Positions 25,209 to 36,444 of a stretch of 64,000 nucleotides of DNA are shown here, piece by piece. The position numbers and the translations under genes were made by a program. This DNA comes from Fomes fomentarius. Taxonomy: Eukaryota; Basidiomycota; Agaricomycetes; Polyporales; Polyporaceae. How positions within the stretch are numbered: the stretch's first letter is position 1; each line of letters starts with the position of its first letter. The notes below the pieces were generated by a model, which made no database searches, had not been told where the DNA came from, and saw only the letters and a program-made list of their open reading frames with translations. The stretch covers positions 744,001 through 808,000 of the forward strand of contig JABYQN010000005.1 of assembly GCA_022606135.1 (NCBI GenBank), read 5' to 3'.

Positions 25209-25965
25209 CAGTCCTTTTGCTTACTGTCGCTAGTGATCTACCCGAAGTGTTTGGTTTCCTTGCCTAACCGTCTACTGCCATCGAAATATACCGAGAACAA
25301 TAGCGGGTTGCAGCGACGAAGTCAAGCTGGCGAATGATTTGCAAAAATGGAAGCCCCATAGTCCAAGTGTTTCTACTATGGGATTAGTTGAACTGCGTGA
25401 CTTGGCGGCCTAAGGATGGTTATTGTTCAGGTTGATGTGTTCTAGACACCACGCTGACAGGTGTCGCCTATCTGAAACGTAAGGAGCTTCCGCTCGCGTG
25501 TTGGGTAGCACTGGTACTCAAGAGAGTCCAAGGACACCGCCTAAACCCATCATGCCTTTGTACTAGCAAGCGAGCTGTGGCTACACGGTGGAAGCAGCTA
25601 TCTCACCATGCATGTATGCCTTTGTCTCGTGTTGAGGTTAGCAACCTCGCCCGCCCCAATCGCAGTACCATTCTCCGGGACAATTGAGGACGTGCGCTCA
25701 TACTATCCTCGCTGCCATCGTGACCGGGCTATTGATAGCAGAGCCTTTCCAGGATGTGCATGGTACACGTTATTTACGAAGTATGGTTCTTAGCATGCGC
25801 CCGGGAGACTCGCCCTTATGCTTCTGATATCTCACTTCTAGTAGGCTAGCTATGCACGCATCCGGGAACGATCAACCGCTGTACTGGGACTGGGACTCCC
25901 CCATGCGGGATAATATTCCATAGCACCTCGTACATAGGATCCCAAGCGCAGTCGTGAGTGCAAGT
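25209..25965. other. Intergenic before duplication unit 1
   Basis: The 3' flank of kinase B. No gene or repeat that I can support. Confidence 0.4.
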
Positions 25966-26541
25966 TGTGGAAACGCAAGCGGACTCGACTCGACTCAGAA
26001 GCGCATTGATGGCGACGCGCGCGAACATTGCAGTGAAACGGAAAGCTGCCCTTGACCTTCTTTTCAGGATGAGTGGACGCGGGGTAACCAGTGAAAACGT
26101 ACAAATCACACCTCGTGGCGAAGAACAAGTGGCACGCAAGCTTCCACAGGAACGCGCCTGAACGGGACGTTGTGGGCGCCTACGTTGCATGAACATGTGG
26201 ACATTTGTGTGTCGCCCGTGAGATCTCTATAGATCGGACCTTAGGCGTTCACGCTCGCTGACATTGAATTCTTCTCACACAACTGTCCCCTTTACCAAGA
26301 TGCAGTGCCTAGGATACAACACTAGGCACCCAAGGTACCATAGTCCGAAAGGCCCGGTGGTTTCTGTGTAGAGACAGGTTGATGGTATAACAGTAGACAC
26401 TGACATAGGACGATGCACAACGAGCGTAGAGAGCAATGGTGCACGATAGCGTACATAACGATAGCAGAAGGTACTAGAATGTAGTGTGTACACAAAGTCG
26501 GAGACACGCAGACGTTGGGCCCAGCATATGAATGGGCGAAG

Positions 26542-27853
26542 CTAAGGCTTGGGCGTCGGTATGGGGGAGCGGCGAGTGAACACATAAGGCACTGTGTGGG
26601 CGGATAGATGGTGAACATCCTTGAGTATGTTCATGAAGCGCGAATCCTTGCGCAGAACAAGCCGTTCGCGGAGTTTACAGCGAGACAAGTTAGACATTAT
26701 CCCGCGAAACTCCACGACAACTTCGTCCATTGTGGGGCGCTTATCCGGCGCGTCCTGAACCATGCGGGCGATCAATGGCTCCATGAACGCAAAATTCTTG
26801 TATGCCTGCAGAACACGATGTGTCAATATCACCCCGGCACCCAATACATGACTGACAAACCTCGAGGAAGTCGCGTCGGATCAAGTTTCCAATGTAATAC
26901 ACATCAGTATGAAACGGATTCCGCGGGATGCTGGGGTCCTTCAGAAACTCAGGAACGGTCTTGTCGCCTCCCATGATCGGATACTCAAGCGGGTTGGTTA
27001 CTTCCGGACTGTATCTCCGTGAAAGCCCAAAGTCGGTAAAATAGTACTTCACGGGACGCGCCGTACGCGTGAACGGACTTATAAACCTCTTGCCATCGCG
27101 GGTCCTGGAGGGCTGCTGAGGGTGGAACATATCAGGAAGGATGGGCTTGGAGTCCATCATGATGTTGAGTCTCGAGATATCACTGTGTCTTGTGTCAGTT
27201 GCTGATATACGCGATGCAAGGAAAATATGAGAAACCGAACCGATGAGCGACATGGTGTTCATGAATGAACTGTAAACCCTGCTGAACTATCAGTCTCTGA
27301 GGCAGCGTATGCACCACGTTATATTAACCTCGAACGCCTGCCTGAAGAACTCAACAGCTTCTCCTACGGTCACGAACTTTGGATCGATGTAGAATCTGAG
27401 CAGCGGCATCACGATGAGTCGTTGGTCGGGGTCGAAAGGATCGTCGAAGACGTCAAGGATTGGGCAACAACGGTTTCGAGGATCGGCTGCAAGTGTGGGA
27501 GACGAGAGGTACTGGGCGATATCGCTCTCGTACGGGTAGTCTGATTTCGAAGAGCGCTTTATCGCTACCATTTCCCCGTCCTTGACTCTGACCGCGTCCA
27601 TCACAATTGTTGACTTTGGCAAACGTCAACATACAGCATCAAGATGAAGATGCCCGACTAGAAGACTAACCTCAGGATAGATATTGTCTTCGCACAGATA
27701 GCGCCATGTGTTTGTACCCTCCCATGAAGGCACCCACTGAGGAGAGTAACGAGGTCTGAGGGTGTAGCCAGAACTTTGCAACCAATCATAACGATCCCTC
27801 CAGAAGATCTCCAAGTGGGAAAGCCAGCCCTTTGGGGCTGACTCACCAGCCAT
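26542..27853 (-). CDS. Kinase-like protein, copy C
   Basis: The open frame is intact across five exons. Exon 1 (27,671-27,853) encodes MAGESAPKGWLSHLEIFW and RDRYDWLQSSGYTLRPRY. Exon 2 holds VMDAVRVKDGEMVAIKRSS, with the ATP lysine in VAIK, and a Glu in YESDIAQYLSS. The catalytic loop is HRDISRLN: Asp and Asn are kept, but the usual Lys two residues after Asp is Ser, with Arg next to it. DFG is in YYFTDFGLSRRYS. The C-lobe has DKRPTMDEVVVEFRGIMS and a basic end. There is no glycine loop. Phosphotransfer is plausible but unproved given the Lys replacement. Divergent from partner P1, with 558 bp between ATGs. Confidence 0.8.
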
Positions 27854-28282
27854 AGTCAGTTGATAGTAGAGACCGGCGAGGAGAGGGGAGAAAGATTCTC
27901 AAACCAAGAATGCGACAGTAATGGCAGGGGGGAGCGAGAACAACATGAAGGACGGCCGGGTATGTAGCATACTCAAGAGTACGTCGCAAGTGGGACCACG
28001 TGGGAACACAATTGGGAGGACTCTCACGTTGTGTCACGGACCCACAGTACTATAGCGCCCGTTCTTTTACCCGATTCGAATCCGGGCCTTGACTGTTGTA
28101 CATACGATGGGAACCCTCAGCTTAGTCCTTCGATGACAGACCCCACCGCCCTACGACCCTGTGCATGTGGCTCTCGGGCGAGTTCGTTCGGCGCATCACC
28201 CTTCTCGGACTGACCCTTGTTGTGCTTATTATCCCACAGCCATACTCTTTCTTACGTATGTGCAGTTGGGCCCGTCCCAACT

Positions 28283-28288
28283 TATAAA
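28283..28288 (+). promoter_or_regulatory. TATA box of partner gene P1
   Basis: TATAAA 124 bp upstream of the P1 ATG. It is conserved at 49,591-49,596 in the second unit, with the same flanks apart from a few changes. Confidence 0.45.
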
Positions 28289-28411
28289 GCAACTTCACGT
28301 TTGCTTGCGTCCACCCTATAGCATCGAAAGTCTTCCTGGCTGAGGACCTCGACTGTCCTTTCTCTTTCTGTCGTCGCTGTCTGTTCGGTTGTCTCCTCCG
28401 ACGATAGTACT

Positions 28412-29470
28412 ATGCCTTCTACCGAGCCGCAGCCTCAGCCTCTGCCCGCTGGGTCTGAGCGGTCGCTTGACGATTTACTGGTCGAGATCGCGCAGTGCAA
28501 AATCTCTGTCGACAGCGTCAAAGTTACACCGGTTCGTTGGCTCCCGCCTCCGTTCAGGAGGCGTTATGGGAAGTACCACCTGTATCGGGGATTTCAATAC
28601 TACCAGGACGGGTTCAACGACGTCTACTATATTCTCGATGAGCATGTGGAGTGGAGAACAAAGCCAATAATGCAAGAACTCTTGTTAAGGGGGCAAGAGT
28701 AAGCTTCCTAGTATATCTCTATTTGAGCACCCAGTGTTGACAATCGGGCAGGGTCCTCGCTCACTTCATAGAGATCAGGAGTCAATCTAAGCTCACTAAA
28801 GAGCAGTGTCGGCTCTGGAAGCACAGGGCACGGAGATTCAAGTTCAGAGCGGAGGTACGCCCTGATTGAAAGACACATCGTGATTTCGTGCTGATCTCCA
28901 TCTCTGCCTCCGCAGGCATCGTCTCATGTGGCTCGCATTACGAAACTCTTGAATCTTGTAGAGCCGCTGTCTGACCCGGACGCACGTAAGTCCTCAGGTT
29001 ACGAGCTCGACCTCCCGCTGTCTTCTGCTGAACTATATATCAACAGCTTCAGGGACTTCAACTCCGCAGCGCCCTGGCACCCCCGTTGCTGCTGCGGCTA
29101 CATACAATCGATATTTCATAGAAGCACTTACCCCATCCGAAGAGCCACCAATCACTGCAGGATCTATCTGTGAGTATCATCGCATCAGTATCACCAATCG
29201 GTCGTACCAATCGTTCCGCTAGATGCCCATGATGATAGTGACATCTTCACAAGGCTATCTTCGATGGATCGCATTTCCGACACGGAGCTGGAGGTAACAG
29301 AAGGATCCCCGGCCACGTCCACCACGCGCCTCATCGTACTGAACCGGGTGTCTACCACGACGACAGACGATGGAAGTGAGGTGACTGATGTTGCACAAGC
29401 GTTTGCCATCCAGCGTGGCGACGTTCCGCTTCGTACACTCCGCCGTTGTTCCTCTAACCCGTGTATATAA
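28412..29470 (+). CDS. Partner-family protein P1
   Basis: Five exons (28,412-28,698; 28,752-28,854; 28,916-28,985; 29,053-29,169; 29,223-29,470) give 274 residues with every junction in frame. Exon 1 has a Pro/Ser-rich start, then PVRWLPPPFRRRYGKYHLYR and GFQYYQDGFNDVYYILDEHV. The middle is helical and basic (LTKEQCRLWKHRARRFKFRA). The second half is low-complexity Ser/Thr/Pro-rich and acidic, ending LRTLRRCSSNPCI. There is no signal peptide or membrane span. P2' at 53,644 shares the exon layout, the aromatic exon 1 motif and the RRCSS-x-P end. I do not recognise the family. Divergent from kinase C, which suggests shared regulation. Confidence 0.75.
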
Positions 29471-30465
29471 CCATCAATGTATCACATCTAGTATTTATAA
29501 CGTTTCACCAAAACGACCAGTCCTCTAGATATGTGCGTCGCTACATGAACTCGGCAACTTGGGTACAAGAGCCCGCTTGAGCCGTCAGTTGGACCCCTGC
29601 TGCATACTGATTCAATATAACCACTGCTCTAGTTATTGTCGTCTAATTGCCCCGCTACTCATGAGAAGGCAAAGTTGGATTAAGGTCTCCATCCCCTGCA
29701 CACCGTCCATTCCTCCAACCTCCTTCTTCCAGGCAGACAGTACATGTGCTGGTGGAGGCGTTGCGGCGATGATAAAGTTCTGCCAACGAAGCTCGACCTT
29801 GTTGCTATCATCCCATCGTGAGTATTTGCTTGCCTTTTGTCTGTTGCCCATAGATACATGAATACGATACGGGCTTCCTCTGTCATCACGCCACCTTGAT
29901 CATGAGCGGAGCCACTGCCGAGTACCGCCGGAAGCGGTCGATTGCATGAAGTACGTCAGAATTACAGAGGATCCCTTGTTGTGCATTCCCTTTGAGGACG
30001 TTCCCCTCAGTGCATGAAACACGGCCTTGAAGTGATGGACGATGACACTCCATGCGACCGCGATAGATCATCTTCTCGGACGTAAATTACTAGTACTATA
30101 CGGCTCGTGTTGTACTTCTAGCATTGCTCGATCAGAGGGATTGTGGTGAGCGATTGTCCAGAGGTCTTTCGTTTTCCTGGCACTGCAGACACGAGAAACT
30201 AGACTTACTCAGCGCATAGCAGCACTCATCCTATTTTAGTGTACCAAGCAGAGCGACAAGTCACTATAGTAGTCTTGACCCGAGCACTAGTGGCTGCAGC
30301 GGTCTCTAGTTGGGTACGAAGATATAAGAACTCCAGCGATAGTTTGCACAGACATGATGTATATCAGAGCGCGTAGGCAGAAACATGACAGCACTTGAAA
30401 AGCAAGGACAAAAGATCAGAGAATAGATTCCGACCGTAGATCGCAACAAGCAGCCGTCACATGCC
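29471..30465. other. Convergent intergenic, conserved in both units
   Basis: About 1 kb between the stops of P1 and kinase D. It is nearly identical at 50,768-51,792. Only short unsupported frames. Confidence 0.45.
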
Positions 30466-31792
30466 CTACCGGGAATGCGAAACTACCTGGCCCTTCGGTG
30501 TGGGGATTGGGGCGCGGCGAGTCAGCAGGGAAGGGACAGCTCGAGTAGACAAGTGATGGATGTCCTTGAGCAAGTTCATGAAACGGGAATCCTTGTGCTC
30601 GACCACGCGTTCACGGAGTTTATAGCCTGATAACTTGGTGACAATCTCACGAAACTCAGAGACGACTTCGTCCATGGTCGGACGCTTTTCTGGCGCGTCC
30701 TGAACCATCCACGCGATGAGAGGCCCCATGAACGCGAAGTTCGTATACATCTGTTGCATAGTTGATGTCAGCATGTTGTAGGACTCAAATGCCACGTATC
30801 CCGACCTCCATAAACTCAGTTCGTATCAGATTTCCCATGTAGTACACATCGGTGTGGAACGGGTTACGCGGAGTGTAGTGATCATTCTGGAACTCGGGGA
30901 CCGTCCTGTCGCCACCTAAGATCGGAACCTCCAGGGGATTGTTCTCGTCTGAACTGTATCGTCTTGATAGGCCGAAATCGGTGAAGTAATACTTCACCGG
31001 CCGTGCTGTCCGGGTGTACGGGCGAATATCCTTCATGACATGACGTTGATCCCAAGGTCGCTGAGGATGGAACATATCTGGGAGGATGGGCGTCGAGTCC
31101 ATCATCACATTAAGTCTGGATATATCTCTGAAGATGACGTCAGAAGAGAGTGACGGATCCATGAAAGATGACTGACCGGTGAGCAACATGTTGCTCATGG
31201 ATGAACGATAGACCCTGCATTATAATCATGTTCGTATGAATATTGGGATAGATGGGCACATGTTCGTACCTGGAACGACTGTCTGAAGAACTCCACGGCC
31301 TCACCGACCGTTGAAAACTTGGGATCGTTGAACTTCCTCAGAATAGGCATGACGAGAAGTCGCAGATCAGGGTCGCAAGGGTCTTCTAGGACCTCGAGTA
31401 TAGGGCAACAATGATTGCGACTGTCCTCTGAGAGGGGAGGCGAGGAGAGATATTGAGCAATGTCACTCTCATGCGGGTGGATTGAGTTCGAGTACGACTT
31501 CATCATGACCACTCTGCCGTCTTTGACTCGGACTGCGTCCATGACCTTGGTCGTCTGCGAGTGCACGGTCAGGCTAAGTATGAGGCTAAGGTTTGAGAAT
31601 ACGAACCAGGGGGGTGATACCATCTTCGACCAGCAGACGGGACTTGTTCGTACCCTTCCAGGAAGGCACCCAGTCGGGAGCATAGCGGGGACGGAGAGAG
31701 TATCCAGACTGTTGCAACCATTCGTAACGGTCTCGCCAGAAGATTTCGCGTTTGGAGAGCAAGCCTTGGCGCAATGCCTCGTCTTCGTCCAT
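30466..31792 (-). CDS. Kinase-like protein, copy D
   Basis: The open frame runs over the same exon pattern as copy C. Exon 1 starts MDEDEALRQGLLSKREIFW and continues RDRYEWLQQSGYSLRPRY. Exon 2 has VMDAVRVKDGRVVMMKSYS, where the ATP lysine motif is VMMK, and HESDIAQYLSS. The catalytic loop reads HRDISRLN across an intron (Ser replaces the usual Lys), DFG is in YYFTDFGLSRRYS, and the C-lobe ends EKRPTMDEVVSEFREIV. Relative to its duplicate G it has Cys for Phe (EDPCDPD) and Trp for Arg (PLIAWMVQ); the first sits before the hinge, the second in a C-lobe helix. Divergent from P2, with 404 bp between ATGs. Confidence 0.8.
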
Positions 31793-32196
31793 CTTGAGGG
31801 CAGCGAGAAATCAAGAGAGCGAGAGGGAGGTGTCGAGGGGGCAAGATGAGGTAACAGACATACAAGACGTGCACTTCATGGTGAATGCGAGCAAGCGCGG
31901 AATACAGGTAGGGAACAATTGAGCCTCCCAGACTCTCCCACGTCACGCCACTTTCAGGCGGCGCTAGCTGCCTTCTTCCCGATTGATCAGAGACTCGCAC
32001 GGCCTCTTGACCCTCCTCCCGCCTGTCGCCTCGCGCTCAGTGCGACCTTCTCTTGAGATGGGCGATGCGTCCCGCAACAACTCCCAGGCAGCTACATCTC
32101 CAGTCATGCGTAAGGCCAGCCTGCCTTTATTCTCGATGTTTGGGAGAATCTCGCTCGTTCCCTTTGGCGCAAACACCCATACTCGTATCAGACACC

Positions 32197-32794
32197 ATGA
32201 AACCCTCTCAGGCTCTGTCGCTCCCTCCCAAGGAGACTGTCTCTGTTGACTCTGTCGCAAGACCCGTCAGTTGGTGGTACGGCCCTCTGAGGAATTACCA
32301 TTCGAGACACCAGTTGTACCAGGGCACGTTCTATTATGACACGGCTCACAAGCAGCTCAGCGACCTGCTCGAAGAGTTACCTGAGGTTATGTATAATGAC
32401 CAGATTCAGGAAACGACAAATAACGGGAAAGCGTGGGTTCTGACTTCCTGCGTAATTCCTGACCAAAGATTGACAGAGTCGGATGGTGCAGCATCGCATA
32501 TGACCGTTCAGAGATCGTGAACAAACCTTGTTTGAATCTGAAGGAGTGCAAGGCTTTCAAACGAACCGCTCGACATCACATGGTAGTGCAGGTATGTCAC
32601 AGAAGCATACTGCGCTCATCATTGTATACCTTACGCTGACACTAATATGACAACAGAGCTCGTCCAGGCAAGCTCGAGCCGACGTTCTCGCAAAGAGATG
32701 CAACGTGCCCAAATATCTGGACATGGACAGTATTGCCCGTTGTGAGAGTGTTCATCCTCTGCGGACTCTCCCTCATTCTCGCCGTGTTCCTTAA
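32197..32794 (+). pseudogene. Partner-family gene P2, 5' part, interrupted by insertion
   Basis: Exon 1 from ATG 32,197 reads MKPSQALSLPPKETVSVDSV, then RPVSWWYGPLRNYHSRHQLY and FYYDTAHKQLSDLLEELPEV. A spliced second exon (ends at about 32,593) and third exon (KRCNVPKYLD) follow as in P2'. At about 32,723 homology to P2' stops; the frame runs on into inserted DNA for about two dozen codons to a stop at 32,792-32,794. The missing 3' exons lie 3 kb away at 35,778-36,205. It could still make a truncated protein with the aromatic N-terminal domain. Confidence 0.7.
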
Positions 32795-33420
32795 GAGACG
32801 CTGGCAACGTCGAGCCGTCCCTCCATCTCGAGGTTCGTCATCGTACGCACATTGTTCGGATGCGTGAACTGATGGATAAGTTTGGACGCCTGTCCTCGCA
32901 CAGACCTTCGATATCACAAAGATCTCATATCGTATCCTCAGCGATACGGGAAGTACTATCCTACCAGAATCTTAAGACCGTCCCCTATCGCGAAGGCGCT
33001 CGAAGCGAAGCTCAGGCCTCCGAAATCTCCGCTTTCCGTTAGCGACGTCTCGACACTACCGCCGTACGGCTATAGTCGATGGGAGCCACAAGTGCCGTAT
33101 GGGAGCGACGTGGGGGACGACCGCTCCGATCGCAGGGGACGACGATGTATAGCGCCGGTTCTCTCTCGCCTTTGCGGAGAGTAAGCACACCTCCACCTGC
33201 ATATCACTGAACCAATTGGTGAGTAAATAGCTCGCATCGTACAACGGCGACCACTCACCCTCAGTACGGCTCATCAGCTTTAGCACCCGTGCTCCGTCCT
33301 GGCGACGGTGGGCCATCTGAGTCTGTAGAGATACGGAAGACGATGTCGTCTTCGATCAATCTTCAATGCGAGACATAGGAGTGCGCTCGTCTAGTCCACG
33401 CACACACATATGAGACGGCA

Positions 33421-34120
33421 TTAAATCAGGCCACGGATACTTGAGAGTAAGCCCCCTGTCGTGATAAGCGATATTCTTAGAACAGTTTCTCGGGTTTGAC
33501 TGCATGCCACTGACGGCGATTGAAGCCCAATATTATAGGCATACCAAGACGCCAGAGCTCCGTTCATGAAAGGCTCGATACTCAGCCACGGATCCGAGAG
33601 GCGAATTAAGCAGTCGCACCGCACCGTATGCACGGGGCCGCCTCTGCGACCTACTACCGACACCTGGGTTACGATCGGAAGGCGAAATGTGTCTTGCAAA
33701 GTCTCACCTGATCCCTGCCAGGACCAAGCATTCCAAAGGAACACAGCCCTGTCAACGTAGGGTCTCTACCTTGGAAGGCGTCAAACTGGCGACCAACCTA
33801 CAGTCGTACGACAGCTCCGTGGCTCGGCGAATGGGGTAATTAGAGTCTGTCTCGCGGCGACAGGTATAAAATGCTCTCTCACCAACACGAATACTGCTGA
33901 ACGAGGCCCATCGCTCTAGAAACTTCCAAAGCGGTTTCTTGACCGACCCGAATGTCGCTTCTATGCTTCCAATGACACCTTCTATGCTTCCAATGACACC
34001 GTCAATGCGCCTCTGACTACGTTGCGTACGTGTTATGCATGATGCATGTGTACCACGAGGTACTACAATCAATTGACCTTTGCCCTGCGGTCCGGAGAGC
34101 ACACTTACGGTGACCTCCAT
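33421..34120 (-). other. Possible minus-strand gene remnant in the insertion
   Basis: Two adjacent frames, 33,752-34,120 and 33,421-33,744, can be read as exons. The first contains GVIGSIEGVIGSIEATFGSV, produced by an 18 bp tandem repeat near 33,958-33,995, and ends LVASLTPSKVETL. The second has AVFLWNAWSWQGS and PWLSIEPFMNGALASWYAYN. A GTGAGA donor sits between them, but I cannot chain all exons cleanly. No family recognised. Divergent from P3. Confidence 0.25.
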
Positions 34121-34266
34121 ACCAGCGCAAGCACCTCAAAGGCTTCCATGCCGAATTTTGCGACTGCAGGGAAGTAGCGTAACGCTCAGTGGTTCGCTCA
34201 AGCTTTGTTGACAGGCGCAAACCTACGAGACGAATGCTATGGTAAACGCCGAGCTTCGTGAGTGTT

Positions 34267-34272
34267 TATATA
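34267..34272 (+). promoter_or_regulatory. TATA box of small gene P3
   Basis: TATATA 112 bp upstream of the ATG at 34,379. Confidence 0.4.
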
Positions 34273-34378
34273 CGAGACCTGCATTGATTCGTCCTCATCC
34301 ACCATCTTCCGGATCTACTCCCCACATTCTACAACACCAACTCGTCAATTCCAAGCCGTCTTTCTCTCCTTTGACATC

Positions 34379-34837
34379 ATGGGTTCCTGGCGTGTGGAAT
34401 TCAACAAACCCGACCTGCTCCCAGCGGAACAGCCAGCGATCACTACGGCCTGTACTACCGCTCACAAGAACATCCAGGCACTCCAAACGGCGCGATATGC
34501 AGTCGTCTACAAGTATGTCTCTTTCTTCGTCATATGCTTCTTGGCGTCTTGTTTACCCACTCACACCTTTTATCTACTCGAACTCTGCTCTAATAGCTCT
34601 GGAGGTTTGAGATGGTGGCACACCAGTATAGACGATAGCAAGGAGCATGTCACAGTCCAGTACTTCGGTGCCGCCAGAGAGAGTCTGATTCACGTCTATC
34701 GGGATGGAATGGCGAGCATCAGACCTTCGACAGCGAGAGCTACACGCGATGTCGCTGAAGAGGAGTAAGTTAGTCTCCTGTAAAAGGCATACACTTGTGA
34801 CTCTAACTGGCATGGTGTTGACAGTCCTGATCAGTAA
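34379..34837 (+). CDS. Small unrecognised protein P3 (104 aa)
   Basis: Three exons (34,379-34,512; 34,597-34,764; 34,825-34,837) join in frame to 104 residues. The start is MGSWRVEFNKPDLLPAEQPA, the middle is GGLRWWHTSIDDSKEHVTVQ and YFGAARESLIHVYRDGM, and the end is DVAEEDPDQ. It has no signal peptide or membrane span and is rich in Trp, Arg and acidic residues. Splice sites are good (GTATGT...AATAG, GTAAGT...GACAG) and a TATA box is present. It lies inside the insertion that splits P2, so it is absent from unit 2. I do not recognise it and it is not clearly similar to family P. Confidence 0.55.
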
Positions 34838-34888
34838 TCCCTCATTATATATCATCTTCAACTTCATCCTCGACGGCATCAGGCAATT

Positions 34889-35617
34889 ATGGCCGCCGCA
34901 CGTGTACTCAACGGTTCGGGTCAATCAGTGCTTTATGCCAGTCAACGTGTCGGATTGAATCATGTAACGCTCTTCTGTACCTGTACTCGAATAACGCCAA
35001 AATCCTGTACTATCCGCCCATGCTCGTCGATTGACTCCACTTGTTCAAGTCTCCTGTTCGGATCTCGCCTGGTCTCCCTCGCCCTCTCTGCGGTTCTCGC
35101 GCGTCCGTCCACCTGGTTTAGTATCAGTGAGCAGTCCTGCGGCGGCTCCGGGCGGCCCGCGCGTTATGTACGGCGCGATCACGTGGAGTGTGACTCGACC
35201 AACGCCCAAATTCACAAGAGTTGTCTCCCTGCTGCTAACGACCATCAGCGACATACGCCAGACTATATGCACATGTCTTCGACACTCAATCTCTCGATGT
35301 GCTCTGTGAAGTGCTATACGATGTCATTTTGGCTTCTCAAAGTCTTCTATAGCTTGGGAACACTCACGATTTTGGCATGCGCTAAACGACTTGAATCTCA
35401 GGCTGCGACACAAGACAATCATGGATTAGCCTCCCAGGCTCCGAAAGGGCTCTCTGACTGCTCTGGTGTGTCTTATTTGGGAGGACTCAAGAGAGGTCGA
35501 GGAGCCTTGTGTGGATTGCGACGCTGTATTGGGATGCATGGGGTTGGGATAGTCATACTTTACAGCACCAGTGGGATGCAGGTCCGTCAATCGTTATCCG
35601 CTGCCAATTCACGTTAG
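34889..35617 (+). other. Long unassigned open frame in the insertion
   Basis: A 242-codon frame with a hydrophobic stretch (SSLLFGSRLVSLALSAVLAR) that could be a signal or membrane segment, then Cys-rich sequence without a known motif. Codon use and the absence of introns do not resemble neighbouring genes, so this may be chance. Confidence 0.2.
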
Positions 35618-35777
35618 TCAAATCTGATGCGCCCGTGATCACAGGACGATCCCATGTCCTGTAAGCACTGCTTGTACGCCAACCACTGAGAGCATGCAAC
35701 ACTCCAAAACCCTGCAGCTCGTCTTGCTTTCTGCTTCATCCAGTCTCTGTGCACCAGTCGTTCATACTGAATGCGCC

Positions 35778-36205
35778 GAGGCTCGTAAGTGATCTCAAAA
35801 TGGTGTCTGCGCTTTTGTTTCATACCGCTGTCACAGCATCCGGGAGATCGACGCCCGCCGTAGAGAACCTCAGGCCTCCTACCTTGTTTCCTCCTCGCGA
35901 GGGTTTCTTCTTCGAAGCCTGTGTACCGTCGACCCCAGTGTCACGTGAGTGGTTGAATCCTATAACTGACAGTACGAGATAAAGAACGTACTTATCTTGA
36001 CATAGAACTATACGACGCTCTGGATCTTGACGAAGGAAACTCGGAGTTGAACTCCGTGCGCGAATTAGACCAGGAGTCGATTGTCGCAGAAGGTATATCC
36101 TTGACTGCTCCGCCCACACAAGGCCATGTCCAGCCAAACTTTGCGAGCAGTTTTGACTCCCGGCCACGAATCATCCGTCGATGCTCATCTCATCCCAGCT
36201 TCTGA
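35778..36205 (+). pseudogene. Detached 3' exons of P2
   Basis: This continues the P2' gene of unit 2 after the insertion: donor of intron 3 at about 35,783, then an exon with GRSTPAVENLRPPTLFPPRE and GFFFEACVPSTPVS, an intron ending CATAG, and the last exon QLYDALDLDEGNSELNSVRE to RRCSSHPSF. All frames are still open, which implies the insertion is recent. Confidence 0.7.
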
Positions 36206-36444
36206 CTGTCATCTGGTTGCTCTGTGTATACAGTGTATGTATTGAACAATCATAATGGGCTTCCACCCCGTGGGCTGCTGAAAGCCCTTTGGTACACGCG
36301 ACCGAGGGAAGGAATCCCACACCGATCCAGTCTCAGAATTGTATAATAATCGGATCTCTGCGTGTAACCACTAGCATTGCAGTGACCGACAACGGGCGTC
36401 GGCCTACTAAGACGACCATTGCTCATTCCATAGAAGGAGCAAAG

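Larger units (their letters stand above)
32723..35777. mobile_element. About 3.05 kb insertion inside P2 of unit 1
   Basis: The corresponding site in unit 2 (about 54,170) is uninterrupted. Left homology ends after aaatatctggaca; right homology resumes at gaggctcgtaag, the donor of P2 intron 3. I see no terminal repeats or target duplication, so the mechanism is unclear; it may be ectopic insertion of genomic DNA rather than a transposon. It contains the small gene P3 (34,379-34,837) and weaker frames. Confidence 0.7.

Noticed and set aside
26608..26976. Plus-strand 122-codon frame opposite kinase C (and its copy at 47,930)
   Set aside because: Antisense of the kinase C-lobe; no promoter or splice evidence.
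28060..28100. TTCGAATCC resembling a tRNA T-loop near 28,075
   Set aside because: The stem is short and mismatched, no D-arm or anticodon arm precedes it, and the motif is altered in the unit 2 copy (gagccgaatccg).
32197..32520. P2 as an intact single-exon gene ending at 32,520
   Set aside because: A consensus intron removes the segment with that stop and the spliced form matches P1 and P2' exon for exon.
32723..35777. Reading the 3 kb segment as a DNA transposon
   Set aside because: No terminal inverted repeats, target duplication or transposase could be seen at the junctions.
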